Part shown: positions 12,501 to 23,470 of the stretch, in pieces | How positions within the stretch are numbered: the stretch's first letter is position 1 | Layout: each line of letters begins with the position of its first letter | From: Glandiceps talaboti | Taxonomy: Eukaryota; Hemichordata; Enteropneusta; Spengelidae | Length of the DNA stretch: 64,000 nucleotides | Reading direction: 5' to 3' | NCBI RefSeq assembly: GCF_964340395.1 | Contig: NC_135558.1 | Coordinates: 5,319,501 to 5,383,500 of the forward strand | Translations under genes and position numbers: made by a program | Notes under the pieces: model-generated | Seen by the model: only the letters and a program-made list of their open reading frames with translations | Databases searched by the model: none | Told to the model about the DNA's origin: nothing

Positions 12501-15500
12501 CTACCACATTATGTGGGACACTGACGGCTTCTTGGCAAGTCGGACATTTTAAAGTCCCTGCTTTTTCAAGAAGTGTTTCCAAACAGTGCTGACAGAATGT
12601 ATGATGACATGGTAGAAGTTTAGGTACCTTGTACTGCTCAAGACAAATTGAACATGACAGGAAGTGTTCTCCAATCTTATCCAGTATTTCTACAGGAGTA
12701 CATCCTGAGGCAACCGCCATGCTGGCAACCTACTAGTACTACAGTACACTTGTGTAAGATGTATGTCTATTCATCACATAACACAGGACTCCATAAGTTT
12801 GTAATAAAAGACTACAAACCAAAGTTATCATCCGTGAAAATAATGCCTTTTCCAGTTGTCATGGAAACAGGCTCATTCATCACTAAGATAGATGCCATAG
12901 ATACCAGATCAACAACCAAAGAGCCATGATAGATACATTTATCACCAGTGAGACTGACAAGATACCAGTCCAATATAAGCAGCCAAAGTTCAAAATAAAC
13001 TTGACATGAATTTATCACTGTGATGACAGTCTGTACCTTTTGAATCAAAAACCAAAATTCATGATAAATTTTAAAAGTACAACATTTTTCACTTAGCTGG
13101 GTACAAGGTTTGGGTACAGGGCTATTATGATGTACTATCTTGTCACTGAGTGAATTTCATGTTTTTTTATTTACACAATAATACGGTACCTTAAATTCAT
13201 AATATTTACTTGCTGAGAAGATCCAGTCATTCTAAAAGCCTTGATGAATAGTTTACTTGTGTTTGTATACCACTTATCAGAGCTACATGTAGTAATAATT
13301 AGTTCTAGTACCATGACCAGGAGTTCTAAGTACTTACAGATAACATTTCACCTGTTCAGGTTGACACGCTTTAATTGTCAAACTATCCATTTGTTCGTCT
13401 AGTAGTCAGTACAGCCAGAAAACATATAGTTTGACAATGCCTGTTCACCTGAACAAGTGAAATGTTACCTTTAAGTGATTCAAACCCTTGATTATGGTAC
13501 AAGAACTAACTATTTTTTATCTGATCAATGTATTTACACAGAGCTACATGTAGCTGTTATCATTTCAACCAAGTGATAACTGTCAAATATCAATCTGGTC
13601 TGGTTGATAGAGCATCTGTGTGGATGATAATCTTTAGAATCACAATTCATTGATTGAGGCTGACCTGTATATGTGTAAGGTCAGGAGTGTATCATTTACA
13701 TTGATAAAGGTAGATTCATTCATGATATGGCAACAGTGAAAACAGCTCAACACCAGATACTGACAGTGAATGGTTATGTCCTCTACTGACCTCATATCGT
13801 ACAAATGCCAGGTCAAAGGTTACTGTAATGCACTTTAACATACTGTCCAGTTACCTGTTATACAAGTTTTATATTTGTTGTCTTCAGAGTACTGGTATTG
13901 TCTAAAAATCAGTTGAACTGGACAGTCTCAATAATCTAGAGCATATTGAAGATATTAGGCTGTCTAACAGTTCATAATTTCCCTGATGTACTTAATGGTG
14001 TTTTAGTGAAGGCCACACAAAGGAAGAAAATAGTTGAGATAACTTTATAGTGAACTTTCACCCACTTCAGTTCACAACCATCAGTTGTGTTAGCCATTAC
14101 GATCATTTGAAGCTTGCCTGGTAATATACTATCACTATTCATAGACATTCTCCCCCCCCCCCTTTTCATTGAAAGTGTTAGGGTTGTAGAGTGTTCTCAC
14201 TATTATCTTAAGATTCTGTGTAATATTACATGTAAGTATATTCCTGTTGTGTTACTGTTCATGTGGTACAATCTAGTAGCTTTTCTTGGTCACTCCAAAT
14301 AAAAGAAGTGGTCCTACCTCAGACTCATCATAACCTTCTGATGTAATTAATGATTTAATTAATTTTATTAATTATCAATAGCTTCTGATGAAGACTTTTA
14401 AATCTAGTGATTTTGTAAATTGTATGCCTAGGAACTGAAACACTTTGAAGATCAATCTAATTTGTTAATAGATTTGATTGAAATGTATGTTCTGACCTGT
14501 TTGAGAGTAGGGAAAGGTTGGAAATCACTATCTTCCTCTTCTTCCTGTTCTGAAAGTGAAATAAGATACTATGTGTTACATACATGTAGTGGAATAGAAA
14601 TTGATACTTGACTCCATTTTGTATAGTAGTAATAGTGAAGTTACCTTATTGGATCTAGTTTTTGAAGCGACAACATTTATTGATTGACTCAATTTAGTTA
14701 AAATTGGGACCTCAGTTATGTAATAATGGGGAAGGGGATTCTGAACATCGTCAACATTACATCAAGTATATGACATTTCCCTTACTACAAAACAAACTAT
14801 AGGTTGTTAGATCAAGTTTTTAGTTAGCGGAAGTATCTCCCAAATCTGGTTCAAACTTGATTATTTTGTGTGGTACTATTTAATAGCGTTAAAGCCAGTT
14901 AGCCATGTGATTATTTTGTCAATGTTATTGACCCTGCTATCTGGGTTAGATTTCATACGGAAGCAATTACATTTTGAAGATTAGATGAATGAGAGTTTAT
15001 ACCTGGTGTTGTATGCTGGTGTGTTGTTTCACCGGCATGGCTGAGCTGTAAATGAAAACATAAATAACGTGTAATACAAATAAACAACAACAACAACAAA
15101 AGACAATGAAATCAAAATCATACAAACTCTTGAAACGAAACTCTACAATACAAAAGTATAACTTGGCTAAGAAGACAAAATGTAAACACAAATTCAGCAG
15201 TACAATAACAGAATCTAAAAAAATCTAACTTAAAATCATGCAAACTCTTGAAAAGCAACTCTGCAAGATAAAACTATAATTTGGCTAAAATAACAAAAAA
15301 CAAGAAATTTGCAAGCTTAATTCATATCTGCCCTGAAATGTTATCATCATCTTTTGATAACATGGAGAAGCAGGGGTGATATGTATTGTTACAGAAGACA
15401 ATGATCTTACCTTGAGTGACTGCAGCTGTTCTAGAGTCAAGTCACTCACAGGTACTTCAAAGACACCACGGCTTTGTGATTTTCTCTTTAAAGTGGAGAT

Positions 15501-18500
15501 GAAGAAAAGAAAGTCAATACTGCTAGTATGATATAAAGTAGTCATTATAATAACAGACGATAATAACTCTCCAGTTTAACATGTGTTGTAGTTGTGTCTC
15601 AGTGTCTACATGTACTTGATTCCATCAACTTGTTTTCATTACAGAAAGGCCCTCTACTACCACTGAGGGCGTTTTCAATGGCTATAGCTCAAAAGCTGTT
15701 GCTGGTACATGTAATGCAATTGTAGTTTTACTAAAAATCCAGATCCAAAATAGGATCTCTACCATTGGTCTTTGCAGGTAATTTTTCTAAAACCCATCCA
15801 CTTATTCATTTTAGATATCTTGCTAACAAACAAACAAACAAACAGGGTTGAAAATAGAATCTCTGCCCGACTTGCATCGCTTCTAATCAAATTATGAACA
15901 AGGAACTACTGCAGCATATATTGATACATTACCAAAGTAGGTTTGTGGCTATGTACAATATCAAGTAGGTTCAGATCAAAGGAGTGATACAATTGTGCAC
16001 GCCATTACTGATAACTTCAATAATAACAACTTTCAAATTTGGCACCTCTTACAATTACTGAGGTTTGTCGTTGATAGACATCACTTCATATATCTAGCCA
16101 TGATGATGTCTGTTATTCAACTTTCCTGCTGTGTAGGCAATGTCATGACCACTATAGCTTAATCTACACATCAGGACAAGTTCAGTAATGTATCAATATG
16201 TTGCAGTACTTTCATTCTTCATACTTTGATTGAAAGCTCATACTTATTCCTACCTTGATAGTGTTAAGGTTGATAACAAAATCATGATAAATAACTGGAA
16301 TCATATCTTTGGATAGAAGAATATCAGTTTCTATCAAATCAATACCCTGTAAATAAAAATAATATAAAAATCAATGACTATCAGAAAATTTTTCACACAT
16401 TGACCCCTTTTATAAGACAAGATTGAATACTAATGCATTGTAAATATGTATTATTCCTGAATACCAAGTTAACTTTGTTTGTATTCTACCACTGGGCCAG
16501 TAGAAAGTCAGGATTAAGTAATATGCTTCTAAAATACTACAGGTATCATTTAATCACATCTACAGCTAAAAATTATCCCCCCCCCCCCCCCCCCACAAAA
16601 AAACCAACAAAAAACCCCCCAAAAAACCCAAAAAAACAAAACAAAACAAAACAGCTTGTGTCTCTTTTATCTAAACTAATGGAACTGTTTGGTTTTAACC
16701 TATTCATGTTGTGGTCACTGTGGTATACACCTGCTATTAGATCTAATTTTCCAATATTTTTTTTTGTTCAGCCAAGGAAAATATGAGAGACCTAAAGGGC
16801 CCTTTGTCACTATATGAGTCGCTAGATGAGTAGTGACAACCCTAAGGTGACAAGTATTTTCTGGCTGAATATTGAAAATATAGAAAAATATTGGGGGACA
16901 AATAAATATAATTATACCATTGGCAGTAATATTTTTTAAAAATTGGGAAAAGTAATGGCAGTTTTGAACGTTTTGACTCATATTTTGAACACAGCAGAAT
17001 CAATGCGTTGTCGTGACATAGATGTGTGTTGTCATGACGTAGAACAACGAGAGTATACATTCCATATTTTTTGTTGAACCTGGCTTGTGCATCATGTGGT
17101 ATCATATGCTTTATAAGATCTCCTGTATGCATGTCCTACATAATAATGAAATCAAGAGGTACACTAATTCTAACATGCAGTTGATACCAAAATTGATTTT
17201 TTTACTTACAAATGATTCAGCTTTATGGAAACCTGATATGGTGTTTTCTTTAACTGCTGACAAACTCTCTGAAGGCAAACTGTAAGATAAATTAATTTTA
17301 ACATGAAATCTTCACATAGCAATACTGACCATTACACCATAGTCACATGTCAGTTTATTTACAAGTTTCCTATCAACAGAGCTGTAAGGCAGCCACTTGT
17401 ATTTCAGATGAAGATATAAGATAAATAAGCATTTCAACTTCTTAAAGGCGAGACAGGGGTATAAAAGGCCCCCTAACTTCATGTGAGTTATTGTCAAACT
17501 TGAATACATACTGTATTACAGTAAACAATGCAGCGATTCCGCTATGAAAATCCATGACAACAATGAGCAGCTGGTGATTTTGGTCATAAATTTGGTATGT
17601 GTGGAGGTGTGAATGTCTTGGGAATGCGTTTGTTATTACAGAAAGTTGATATTTATGCATAGTATATACAATTTTGAACAGAATAAGATCGACAGGGCTT
17701 GTTCGTCCTCATGGTAAAGCTGTTACTTTTCATTACTCTTAATTATTCAAGATAGGACATTGAGGTGCTAACAAACACCACACTGGTGGCCAGTTCCACA
17801 TCTTATGTCGACTTTCTATCCATCTTCATATGTATTTCACTTAAGATTTTGTTATGACTTTCATGGCATCAGTATGAAATGTTGTCATTTAATATTTGAA
17901 GAAAGTTAAAATAAACTGAGCAATTTGTCATTTTACCATTTCTAATATTTCTGTATCATTGTAAATTAAAATATTCTGCCACAGATAAATTATCCCAAAA
18001 TCTGAATTCAAAGGAGTAAAAAACTCCCCCAAAACAATAACATGTACAACCCTTACTTTTCTCTGCCACTGTCAACAGCATCGACCTCTGACCTTCCACA
18101 TCCTCTGTGACCTATATGTACAGCTTGTCTCTCTTTCCAATGCTTGGTATATGAAATACTCATATCACATAAATCTGACTTAAAAGGATGGATTAACAGG
18201 TATTGGACTAGAAAATAAAAAATAAAAGATTCATCAGTTTGTTTCCTAGCACAGTCAAACAGAGATTGTCTGATTGGGGACAATACAGATAAATTGTGTG
18301 GACTTTCCATTATTGATACATTCCCCACATGACCATTGATTTCCTGAGAAAGATCAGGGAGGCTATCAATATCAGATGCTACAATCCAAAGATCAACAGA
18401 GGCAGGGGCCGGCATCGAACTGCATAACATCTACAATTGGCTGATCATACCGCCACCTAGTGGTCAGCTGTAAATATCGAATTTGTCATTCTGATGAGGC

Positions 18501-21500
18501 TCATCGACCAAGACAGATCAAATGCTCAATGCTTGCACTTGTGTGTTATAACCTTTGTAAATCATTTGATCTACCCATAGATCTTGAAGCAGACAGGATC
18601 CTGTCCACTCCAAGATCTATGATCTACGAAGCTGATGAACATTTTGGGTCATGAATTGTGTAGCATATATTATCACATGTCATAGTTCACAGTCTGATAG
18701 AGTCCCATCCCCACTCCTCTTCCACCATCATATTATAGCCATGGTGGTTGAATGGTAAGACTGGTCAGCTCGGAATCTGAAAGCTGCTAGTTCAGCTATC
18801 TTTCAACATTTGTTGCTAAAGTTCTTTGGCTAAATTTGAACCATGATTGTGCCCCAGTCAGCCTAGCTTTATAACTGGGGACCTGGTAGCATAGAAGTTG
18901 CTTTATCAAAATTTATGAAAAGATTTAAATCTTTGTGTACTATAGAGCCTGCAATGGATTGTACTTTCTTTGGTAGTTGAAGAAGATATAAAGGGCCATT
19001 GTGTTGATAAAGGTCTGTGCATTGGGTAATAATGAATTGTCAGAAAACACTTTGACTACAATGAGGGAAGTAGCACATTTAACTAAAAACAATTACAATA
19101 CAAATTTGCATTTAACATCCCTATCTCACATGCAACCTACCAGATAACTCTCCAACTGGTTCGTGAGAACTACCATGAATTGGAATATTACTATATCCTG
19201 AGGACTCTACCATGTTGCCAGGCAACAGATGTGCCACACCTAATCTCTTTGGTGGTGACTCTGTGGTTAATGCTCCCCTGTGTTCAAATACTTCAATGGT
19301 AAAAACCTAAACAAATGATTGAAAATATGAATGTCAGTTTCGGCATAGTCACTATTTTTCTGTAATAACAATATCAACAAAATCATGTTATTCCACAATT
19401 TTATATTTCACACCATGTTGACAATTACTTCATGATAAAATTACTGCAATATTCATCAAAAATTGACAATTCTGCCACTGCTTTGCTAGTGACAGGCACT
19501 TTTCTTATCGCTTCCAGATAACTGTTCAGTGTTTACTGTAATGTTACTATGCTACAGGCCTAATATTGGAAATTTAGACTTGTGTGCAATACATGTCATA
19601 TCATACAATTTACAAAGTACAGAATTTGCAGCTGAATTAATATCTGGAGGTAAACTTTAAAAGATTATTTTAGACACATAAGTTCACATAAAATAACGAT
19701 TTAAAATCTCTGTTCACTATCATTTAGCAGCAATCTGAGTGACTGAAATAAACTCGTATAAATTCAATATTCATGTTGCGTATAATCTAACACAGAATGA
19801 TAGCTTCTGCATGCACTGACACTTACCAGACACTGTGGTTGTAATGTTTGTGCAGAGAAAATCACGTAATCTTTGCCTTGAAATACATGTCCATAGGGAC
19901 CTTGGCGTTCAGACTCATGGTCAGAGTCATTCAGGACTTGGACATAGACCGGCACAGAGTTGGTAGACAGACTTGAAGTTTGTCCAGTTGACGTTGCACC
20001 TGGTGATACTTTGGCTTTCTTTGGGGAGTATACTGATGATGTATTTTTGGTCATCTTTGCTGACACTTTGTAACTATACCGTATGTTTTCATCCTTACGT
20101 CCATTATCTACATCCTCATGTGTGTCATATTTGGTTATCAGATCTTTATCACCACAATCATGGATGTACAATCTGATCTCTGATTGCTCTGTCAGCCACC
20201 CTTTGTCAACTTTCTTTACATCATCTGAAATAGTCAAGAAATAATTCTCATCATAAAAGCTTACAGCTAATATTTTTTGGGATTGATGGACTCTGAGATA
20301 GACTCAACAAATGAAGTATCCCCGGCAACAGTTTACTGTTACATGAATATTTCCTTGGGGGAAATGGAATGCAACTAGGGCCTCTAGATGCAAATTGAGC
20401 TCACTATAAGTAATAGTCCATACCATGTGATGAGATTTAAGCCAATCACTGAAGACTATATGAAAATGATGTGTTACAAAGAAGAAAATTCACCATTCAA
20501 CTCTTTTACACAACTGAATTAGTGTATGTCAAGACTTTTGCAGAAGTTGTATACCTGACACACAATGTATTAATACTATGCCAACAAAAAGACATAGCAA
20601 AGACTTTATCAACCCCCTTCTTATTGAGTCACTCCAAAATATTTCTTGAATTCTACCAGGTGTCCATGAAATGGTCTGGGTTATCTTGAGACATAGCATG
20701 ATACTTACCAACAATTCCAAACTTTCCACCATCTTCCATCATTTGTGGACCTGAAATATTTATAAAATATTTGCCAGTTTGATTACAGTTACTAGAGACT
20801 AGTAATCACATGATGGTATATACATGTAGTAATATGAAAGAACCCCATGATATACGAGTGCAAGTGTGGTATACTCAGGGTATTTGCATGAGTGCTTGCA
20901 GTGTTCTCTGCGCTCGTACTTTCTTGAGCGTAGTGAGTGAAAGTGCAGCAGAAAACATTGCAAGCATGAATAGAAATACCCTGAGTATGCTACACTTGCA
21001 CTCGCATGGCATGGGGTTCTGTTATTATTATAATTATATGACTTGTTTATCTGAAACGGCAAATTTCCATAAAAATCACACAGCGCGATCACAACATTTT
21101 GTGTGTAGCGAAGGATCGCGTCCCTGCATGCAAATGCAAGTATGCAATAATGTTTTCGGTATTGCACTGCAGTGAAAATACCACTAGTATGTGCATGCAC
21201 CAGTGCAAGTAATGTCTGGTACATATGTAAATTGACAAAGTAGAACTACTTCATAATTTTCAAAGTACAAGTGCATGTGCACCTCTGTCTTACGTTGCAA
21301 GAAATTTTGTCCTGTGTCTGATATCTTGTTCTGGCTGTATACCAACCTGTCTTACAGTTACTGTCTATAAAATAATATTTTTTCACTTTAGATTTTGACA
21401 GGAAAAGTACCACGGATATCTAATGATGTATTAAATTTCATAACACTATCATAAATATCTACTAGTTGTCACTTTCAATAACATTTTTATTTTAAAGAAA

Positions 21501-22459
21501 ATCTACCAAAGTTTCTTACCTTTTGATTCAAACTGCCTAGGTGTAAGATGAGTTTCCCAGTGATGAATAATAACTGCTCTCTTGTTTTCAGGTGTTCCAT
21601 GGAAACTACAAACTGCATATCGATATTGAATATTTTGGTCCTCTGGCAGTTCCTTGACAAGTGTCCATACTGAGCTACTGGGTAATATAATAATAATGCG
21701 CATATGAAAGTTTGACCCACTGAATATTTCTTTATCAGTAATAATTTAATTTTGATAGTAGCAATGTCATTACAATGTAAATTCTATGTAAATTAGAATG
21801 ACATAGACCATGGTTGCTGTATTTCATAATTTGATGTCTGTACTAAACATGAATATATGAAATTGAAAGTAGGAAATTAAAATATTGAAATTAAAATAGT
21901 TAAAATGTGACATTTAAATTCAAGAAATTACACAATTCCATGATTTAAAATCTTATCAATCAATCGATACAAGTCACATTGCTATTTGGACGATCTTTCC
22001 CTAAAGTTAAATCTAGTCTGTAAGGTACGTTCCATTGGGGTGCCCTCACACATCAGCCAACTATGAACATGACCGTTGAGGGCGCAGCAGCACAAAAACA
22101 TGTGTTTTACAGTCTATGTTATGTTATGACCGTGTTCCTAAATCTTTTAACCACTGCTGCTTCCCAAAATCAAAAACATCCTACAAATATGAATATACAA
22201 CTTTCCAGATTTCTCCATCCCATGTTCCTAGTAAAATATTGATATTGATTATTCACTTTTTTAAGTCAGTCAGCCTATATCAAAAACATTCAAAATACTT
22301 CTACTGTACTTACCTTGCTGTATCATTTCTCTGCATTTCAACTACATTTTTATGACACCACATTCCCAGTTCTTCACAGTTTCCCACAATGCATAGCACT
22401 TGGTCATCATTCTTGACCATACCTTGGTCATCAATTCTAAAAGTCACTTTGCATGCCAT
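2624..22459 (-). CDS. GPCPD1: Glycerophosphocholine phosphodiesterase GPCPD1, 16 coding exons
   Basis: Cytosolic enzyme that hydrolyses glycerophosphocholine to choline and glycerol-3-phosphate. Exons in transcript order: 22459-22314, 21674-21520, 20750-20709, 20224-19827, 19306-19141, 18207-18057, 17279-17210, 16346-16254, 15485-15411, 15045-15003, 14549-14497, 5163-5098, 4574-4441, 4074-3939, 3356-3196, 2684-2624. The phases join into 649 aa (human about 672). Residues 1-100 are a CBM20 starch-binding domain (WETHL near its end). The GDPD domain starts near 335 and keeps GHRG (335-338), KENT (363-366), ETD (382-384), YHD (396-398), EIK (478-480) and CWGDD near 605, so activity is expected. 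The start MACKVTF was chosen because it aligns with the human N terminus; an in-frame ATG lies 20 codons upstream at 22519. Exon 10 (15045-15003) is the least certain. Intron 11 (5164-14496) hosts two TRIM-NHL genes. All splice sites seen are GT-AG. Confidence 0.93.
3497..3555. repeat. (CA)n microsatellite
   Basis: About 29 uninterrupted CA units in a GPCPD1 intron, between coding exons 14 and 15. Confidence 0.97.
5926..6170. repeat. Degenerate (CATC)n / (CAAC)n tandem array
   Basis: CATC and CCAT units grade into CAAC/AAGC units from about 5990 on. The proline/histidine/serine-rich ORFs across it are translation artefacts of the array. Confidence 0.85.
6399..6513 (+). repeat. Short dispersed repeat, family G copy 1
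   Basis: Starts with AGTCTGTTAGGTATG and ends with TTACAGTCTATGTT. Related copies at 22015-22122 and 55258-55351 share AGTCTGTAAGGTACG at one end and TTACAGTCTATGT or TTACGGTCTATGT at the other. The middle varies but includes CATCAGYCAAC or ATCGACCAAC. About 95-115 bp, non-coding, probably a short non-autonomous element. Confidence 0.6.
7036..9288 (-). CDS. Intronless TRIM-NHL protein (TRIM2/3/71-like), 750 aa
   Basis: Probable RING-type E3 ubiquitin ligase of the TRIM-NHL class. Domains in order: C3HC4 RING about 23-62 (CLIC..., CHHTFC, CPVC), B-box1 about 103-135 ([13 protein letters not shown]), B-box2 about 160-200 ([13 protein letters not shown]), coiled coil about 200-320, filamin/ABP280 immunoglobulin-like domain about 370-465, and a C-terminal NHL beta-propeller about 478-750 with repeats such as [13 protein letters not shown] and [13 protein letters not shown]. 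All visible RING and B-box cysteines and histidines are present. The gene is a single uninterrupted exon inside intron 11 of GPCPD1, on the same strand. It is a tandem paralogue of the gene at 10480-12720. NHL propellers of this class bind RNA or protein partners; the substrate here is unknown. Assigning it to one vertebrate orthologue is not justified, because such intronless genes are expanded in several invertebrates. Confidence 0.93.
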   Translation of the reverse strand: MATVCGNTPEEILDKFGECVLSCLICCEQYKVPKVLPCHHTFCLHCLETLYKNTGVLECPVCQFVVDVPDSGIMDLKNSFLMNSLLEVVGKRTEDASEDQQTCELCEESDAAHFCRDCGQHFCDGCLNSQHKKLKRASLHMVLKREESRQASAAQSIEHCKVHPNNEVRFYCDTCQVPICSDCTIVVHRIPDHSHRCLQEVANECAKELTEMMEELKIKANEVEESKNTAEALCKKVRRHCEENQDEVVMQEQLYLKEARSLVQRIKEEKKALLGVLQTDCSVQLKGFAIQQDELEFKYDNLVSTCGYVEALISHSSTAQLVTSKTTTAQRIKELAVMETKPEIKQEVVTFQPSDDVTTDGMLGVLRYDVCPSLCTVENIPKRLVKGESVKLLITTKDSRGKTVIPNQEVKVKVRKPGGSQEDIPVTDNKDGTHTVIIHGERDGKYQVTMVMGDEPIPGSPVEIPVVKELMRTIGKEGSDEGEFKNPYSVTVNRLGDFVVADMNNQRVQTISKLGDHKKSFSFTQLGEKFYPLDVAVSANGDYFMTDHSNRRIVVCGENSCVLRCFGQNELNCPRCIFISPLDGTVYVTDWDGQFGDKTDTGGHCIRKYTQNGDYINSFGNYGDQNGEFKGPRSMYIDSQGILYVTDCESDSVQVYNAGNEFLYRFGVSGKNDGQLHGPRGIVMDRDRYLYISDYGHRVQKFDSCGNFICRIDRDENELENPSGLALTDDVPVKLVVADFSNHCLKVFTL
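9289..10479. other. Spacer between the two nested TRIM-NHL genes
   Basis: About 1.2 kb. It must hold the promoter of the 7036-9288 gene and the 3' end of the 10480-12720 gene. A short stretch near 10126-10170 (GTAGACTTATACATGTCC) matches the 3' flank of the other gene near 6964-6985, so the duplicated unit extended past the stop codon. No further gene is seen. Confidence 0.6.
10480..12720 (-). CDS. Intronless TRIM-NHL protein, tandem paralogue, 746 aa
   Basis: Same architecture as the 7036-9288 gene: RING about 23-62 ([22 protein letters not shown]), B-box1 ([13 protein letters not shown]), B-box2 ([13 protein letters not shown]), coiled coil with [13 protein letters not shown], filamin-type domain, and NHL propeller ending CLKVFVQ. 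Single exon, no frameshift or internal stop. It shares most of its length with its neighbour at moderate identity, but the filamin segment (minus-strand 11321-11718) is almost identical at DNA level, including silent sites. It lies upstream of its paralogue in the same GPCPD1 intron, transcribed in the same direction. Probable E3 ubiquitin ligase; the partner is unknown. Internal ORFs in other frames over this gene are shadows. Confidence 0.93.
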   Translation of the reverse strand: MAVASGCTPVEILDKIGEHFLSCSICLEQYKVPKLLPCHHTFCQHCLETLLEKAGTLKCPTCQEAVSVPHNVVAKLKNNFFMNSLLEVVEKRTEEASKHQKTCELCEENDATHFCRDCERHVCDECIEKLKHDSSHKVLTIEEYVIQTRPRKPECCKGHPHNEVRFYCDTCQVPICSDCTVIEHPNASHSYRYLQEVADECAKELSEMVELLKVKEKAKEIEQSKTAVVDASRKVKEQFEEEHNEITKHEQSFITMMKAQVQGMKKNKATLIEDLDEDCHLQVKRTQSQIFDLDTQYENLVSTSGYVQALISHGSAAQLVTSIATIAQHIEELVALEAKPEVKQEVVTFQPSDDVTTDGMLGVLRYDVCPSLCTVENIPKRLVKGESVKLLITTKDSRGKTVIPNQEVKVKVRKPDGSQEDIPVTDNKDDTHTVVIHGEMDGKYQVIMKIGDEPIPGSPVEIPVIKGLVKVIGEKGRKEGCFENPRSVTVNRQGDVIVADTTNQRMQIIDKQGNCKKMFTFSQAKKIFYPMDVAVSANGEYFTADYLTQQVTVIDEDGCEVRSFGALRNPRGICISPLGGIVYVSDWDGKAGSKTDKDGHCIRKYTQNGDFISSFGKYGDKNGEFKGPSFMCIDNQGTLFVTDYENHRVQVFSAIDDFLYKFGEPGSDDGQLFGPAGIAMDKDRYLYVSDVKHRVQKFDVSGRFICRVDKDEDGLKSPKGLALTNDVPVKLIVADYNNHCLKVFVQ
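12721..14496. other. GPCPD1 intron 11, part upstream of the nested TRIM genes
   Basis: Non-coding. It should contain the promoter of the distal TRIM-NHL gene and carries a foldback element at 13281-13559. No exon is supported. Confidence 0.55.
13281..13559. mobile_element. Foldback (MITE-like) element in GPCPD1 intron 11
   Basis: The left arm (AGCTACATGTAGT, AGTTCTAGTACCATG, ACATTTCACCTGTTCAGGT, TTGTCAAACTAT) reappears in reverse complement on the right (ATAGTTTGACAA, CACCTGAACAAGTGAAATGT, ATGGTACAAGAACT, AGCTACATGTAGCT). The arms are about 110-120 bp around a short loop. No coding capacity. Only one copy was noticed in this window. Confidence 0.7.
16569..16640. repeat. Homopolymer C and A-rich tract
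   Basis: A run of roughly 20 C followed by alternating A and C runs, then AAAACAAAAC units, in a GPCPD1 intron. An assembly-prone site. Confidence 0.85.
16758..17087. mobile_element. Dispersed repeat family D copy 1
   Basis: Related in reverse orientation to 39080-39400; 32910-33110 is a third, partial copy. The reading frames over copies 1 and 2 share NKKYG(M/I)YT and NIFLY, showing common descent rather than coding. Each contains an inner inverted pair around CCAAGGAAAATATGA, CCTAAAGGGCC and GTGACAA. Unclassified, probably a DNA-transposon derivative. Confidence 0.6.
17442..17800 (+). mobile_element. Dispersed repeat family E copy 1, with embedded TATA box
   Basis: Begins TTAAAGGCGAGACAGGGG directly followed by TATAAAAGGCCCCCTAACTT. 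A second nearly full copy lies at 45887-46226 and a 5' fragment at 31990-32080, all on the plus strand. Shared internal blocks include CAACAATGAGCAGCTGGTGA and GGTGTGAATGTCTTGGGAAT, ending in GGTGGCCA near the right edge. About 340-360 bp, no ORF. The class is uncertain. Confidence 0.65.
20838..21023. mobile_element. Foldback element family C copy 1
   Basis: AACCCCATG...GAGTGCAAGTG...ACTCAGGGTATTT on the left is mirrored by AAATACCCTGAGT...CACTTGCACTC...CATGGGGTT on the right. The centre holds CTTTCTTGAGCGTAGTGAGT. Partial relatives occur at about 45449-45570 and 47158-47312. Located in a GPCPD1 intron. Confidence 0.7.
22015..22122 (+). repeat. Short dispersed repeat, family G copy 2
   Basis: AGTCTGTAAGGTACGTTCCA at the left and TTACAGTCTATGTT at the right; same family as 6399-6513 and 55258-55351. 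Contains the GAGGGCGC core seen at several other places. Located in the first GPCPD1 coding intron. Confidence 0.6.
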
Positions 22460-22642
22460 TCTTTCAGGTCTACCAGCCAATGTACTACTTGTAAATTTAA
22501 TTTTACATTTAGTTATCAAATCTCCTCAATCACAGAACACATTTAAACCAGAGCTGGAAGACAAAAAGGACACTGATTAGTTCAAACATGGAGGTGTAAG
22601 TGGAGACCCTTATACTACCATGGCTCAATAAAACTCCATTTC

Positions 22643-23010
22643 AAAGTTGTCATATGGATGAGGATTTGGTATTTATTTTGGATTTTTAATTCATAAAATA
22701 ATTTTATCATGGCTTCCTACTTGAAAAGTCATATGAAACAACGTTGACCAAGTCTGTGTTTGAAATGTAACTCAATACATTGTAAAAAAGCTATAAAGAT
22801 GTGTAAAAAGTTTGTTATTGTACATACAATACCATTAACAAACATTTGACACATTTATTAATCGTTTGCAATTTATTGAGCTACAAACAAGGACTTGGCA
22901 TATGTTGTACGTTTCATACTGATTTTTCAAGTAGGAAGCCATTATAAAATTGTTTTATGAATTAAAAATCCAAATTAAATACCCAATCTTCATCCATATG
23001 GCCATTTTAA
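22643..23010. mobile_element. Foldback MITE family A copy 1
   Basis: Near-perfect long inverted repeat. The left part CATATGGATGAGGATT, TTTTGGATTTTTAATTCAT, ATGGCTTCCTACTTGAAAA is mirrored on the right by TTTTTCAAGTAGGAAGCCAT, ATGAATTAAAAATCC, AATCTTCATCCATATGG. Arms about 170 bp, total about 365 bp. A second copy is at 43377-43729. No ORF, consistent with a non-autonomous transposon. Confidence 0.8.
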
Positions 23011-23345
23011 TACAAGGTACAATGTACAACGTACCTTGTACCCTAATGAATTGCAGGGGCTTTCAATAATACTAGCAATGCAATGGTGACATAAAGATTA
23101 AGATCAACCTTTGTTCACAACCAACATTTTTATGGTTCTGCTGGTGCTAGACAACTATTTTTGCCCCAATAATTTAATCCTGATCTGACACTGGCCTTTA
23201 AATGTTCTGATTAGCTTTGCAGAAAGAGTAACAACATATGTAAATGAACCTTGATATGATCAGACACAGGTCAAACTTTGGGATAAACAACAGGTAAATT
23301 GACAATCTAAACAAACTATAATATAGTGAGTGAATGGAACTACAA

Positions 23346-23470
23346 CTGTCATAAAACTGTTCTTATCAGTGAAATGTAACAAATTTCCCCTACTTTCAAC
23401 ATTCTGTGTTAATAATCCAGTTCATTTGTTTGCTCTCCCTGTTTGTAACAAGTTCTGCTTGTTTTTAGAA
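23346..23470. mobile_element. Partial copy of foldback family B
   Basis: Matches one arm of the 34451-34789 element: CATAAAACTGTTCTTATCA, then AATCCAGTTCATTTGTTTGC and CTGTTTGTAACA. Only one arm is recognisable. Confidence 0.5.

Noticed and set aside
20799-21224. Overlapping 121 and 141 codon ORFs on both strands
   Set aside because: They lie over foldback family C in a GPCPD1 intron and show no domain.
22310-22519. Upstream in-frame ATG at 22519 as GPCPD1 start
   Set aside because: The downstream ATG at 22459 (MACKVTF) aligns with the vertebrate N terminus; the 20-residue extension has no counterpart. It cannot be excluded without RNA.
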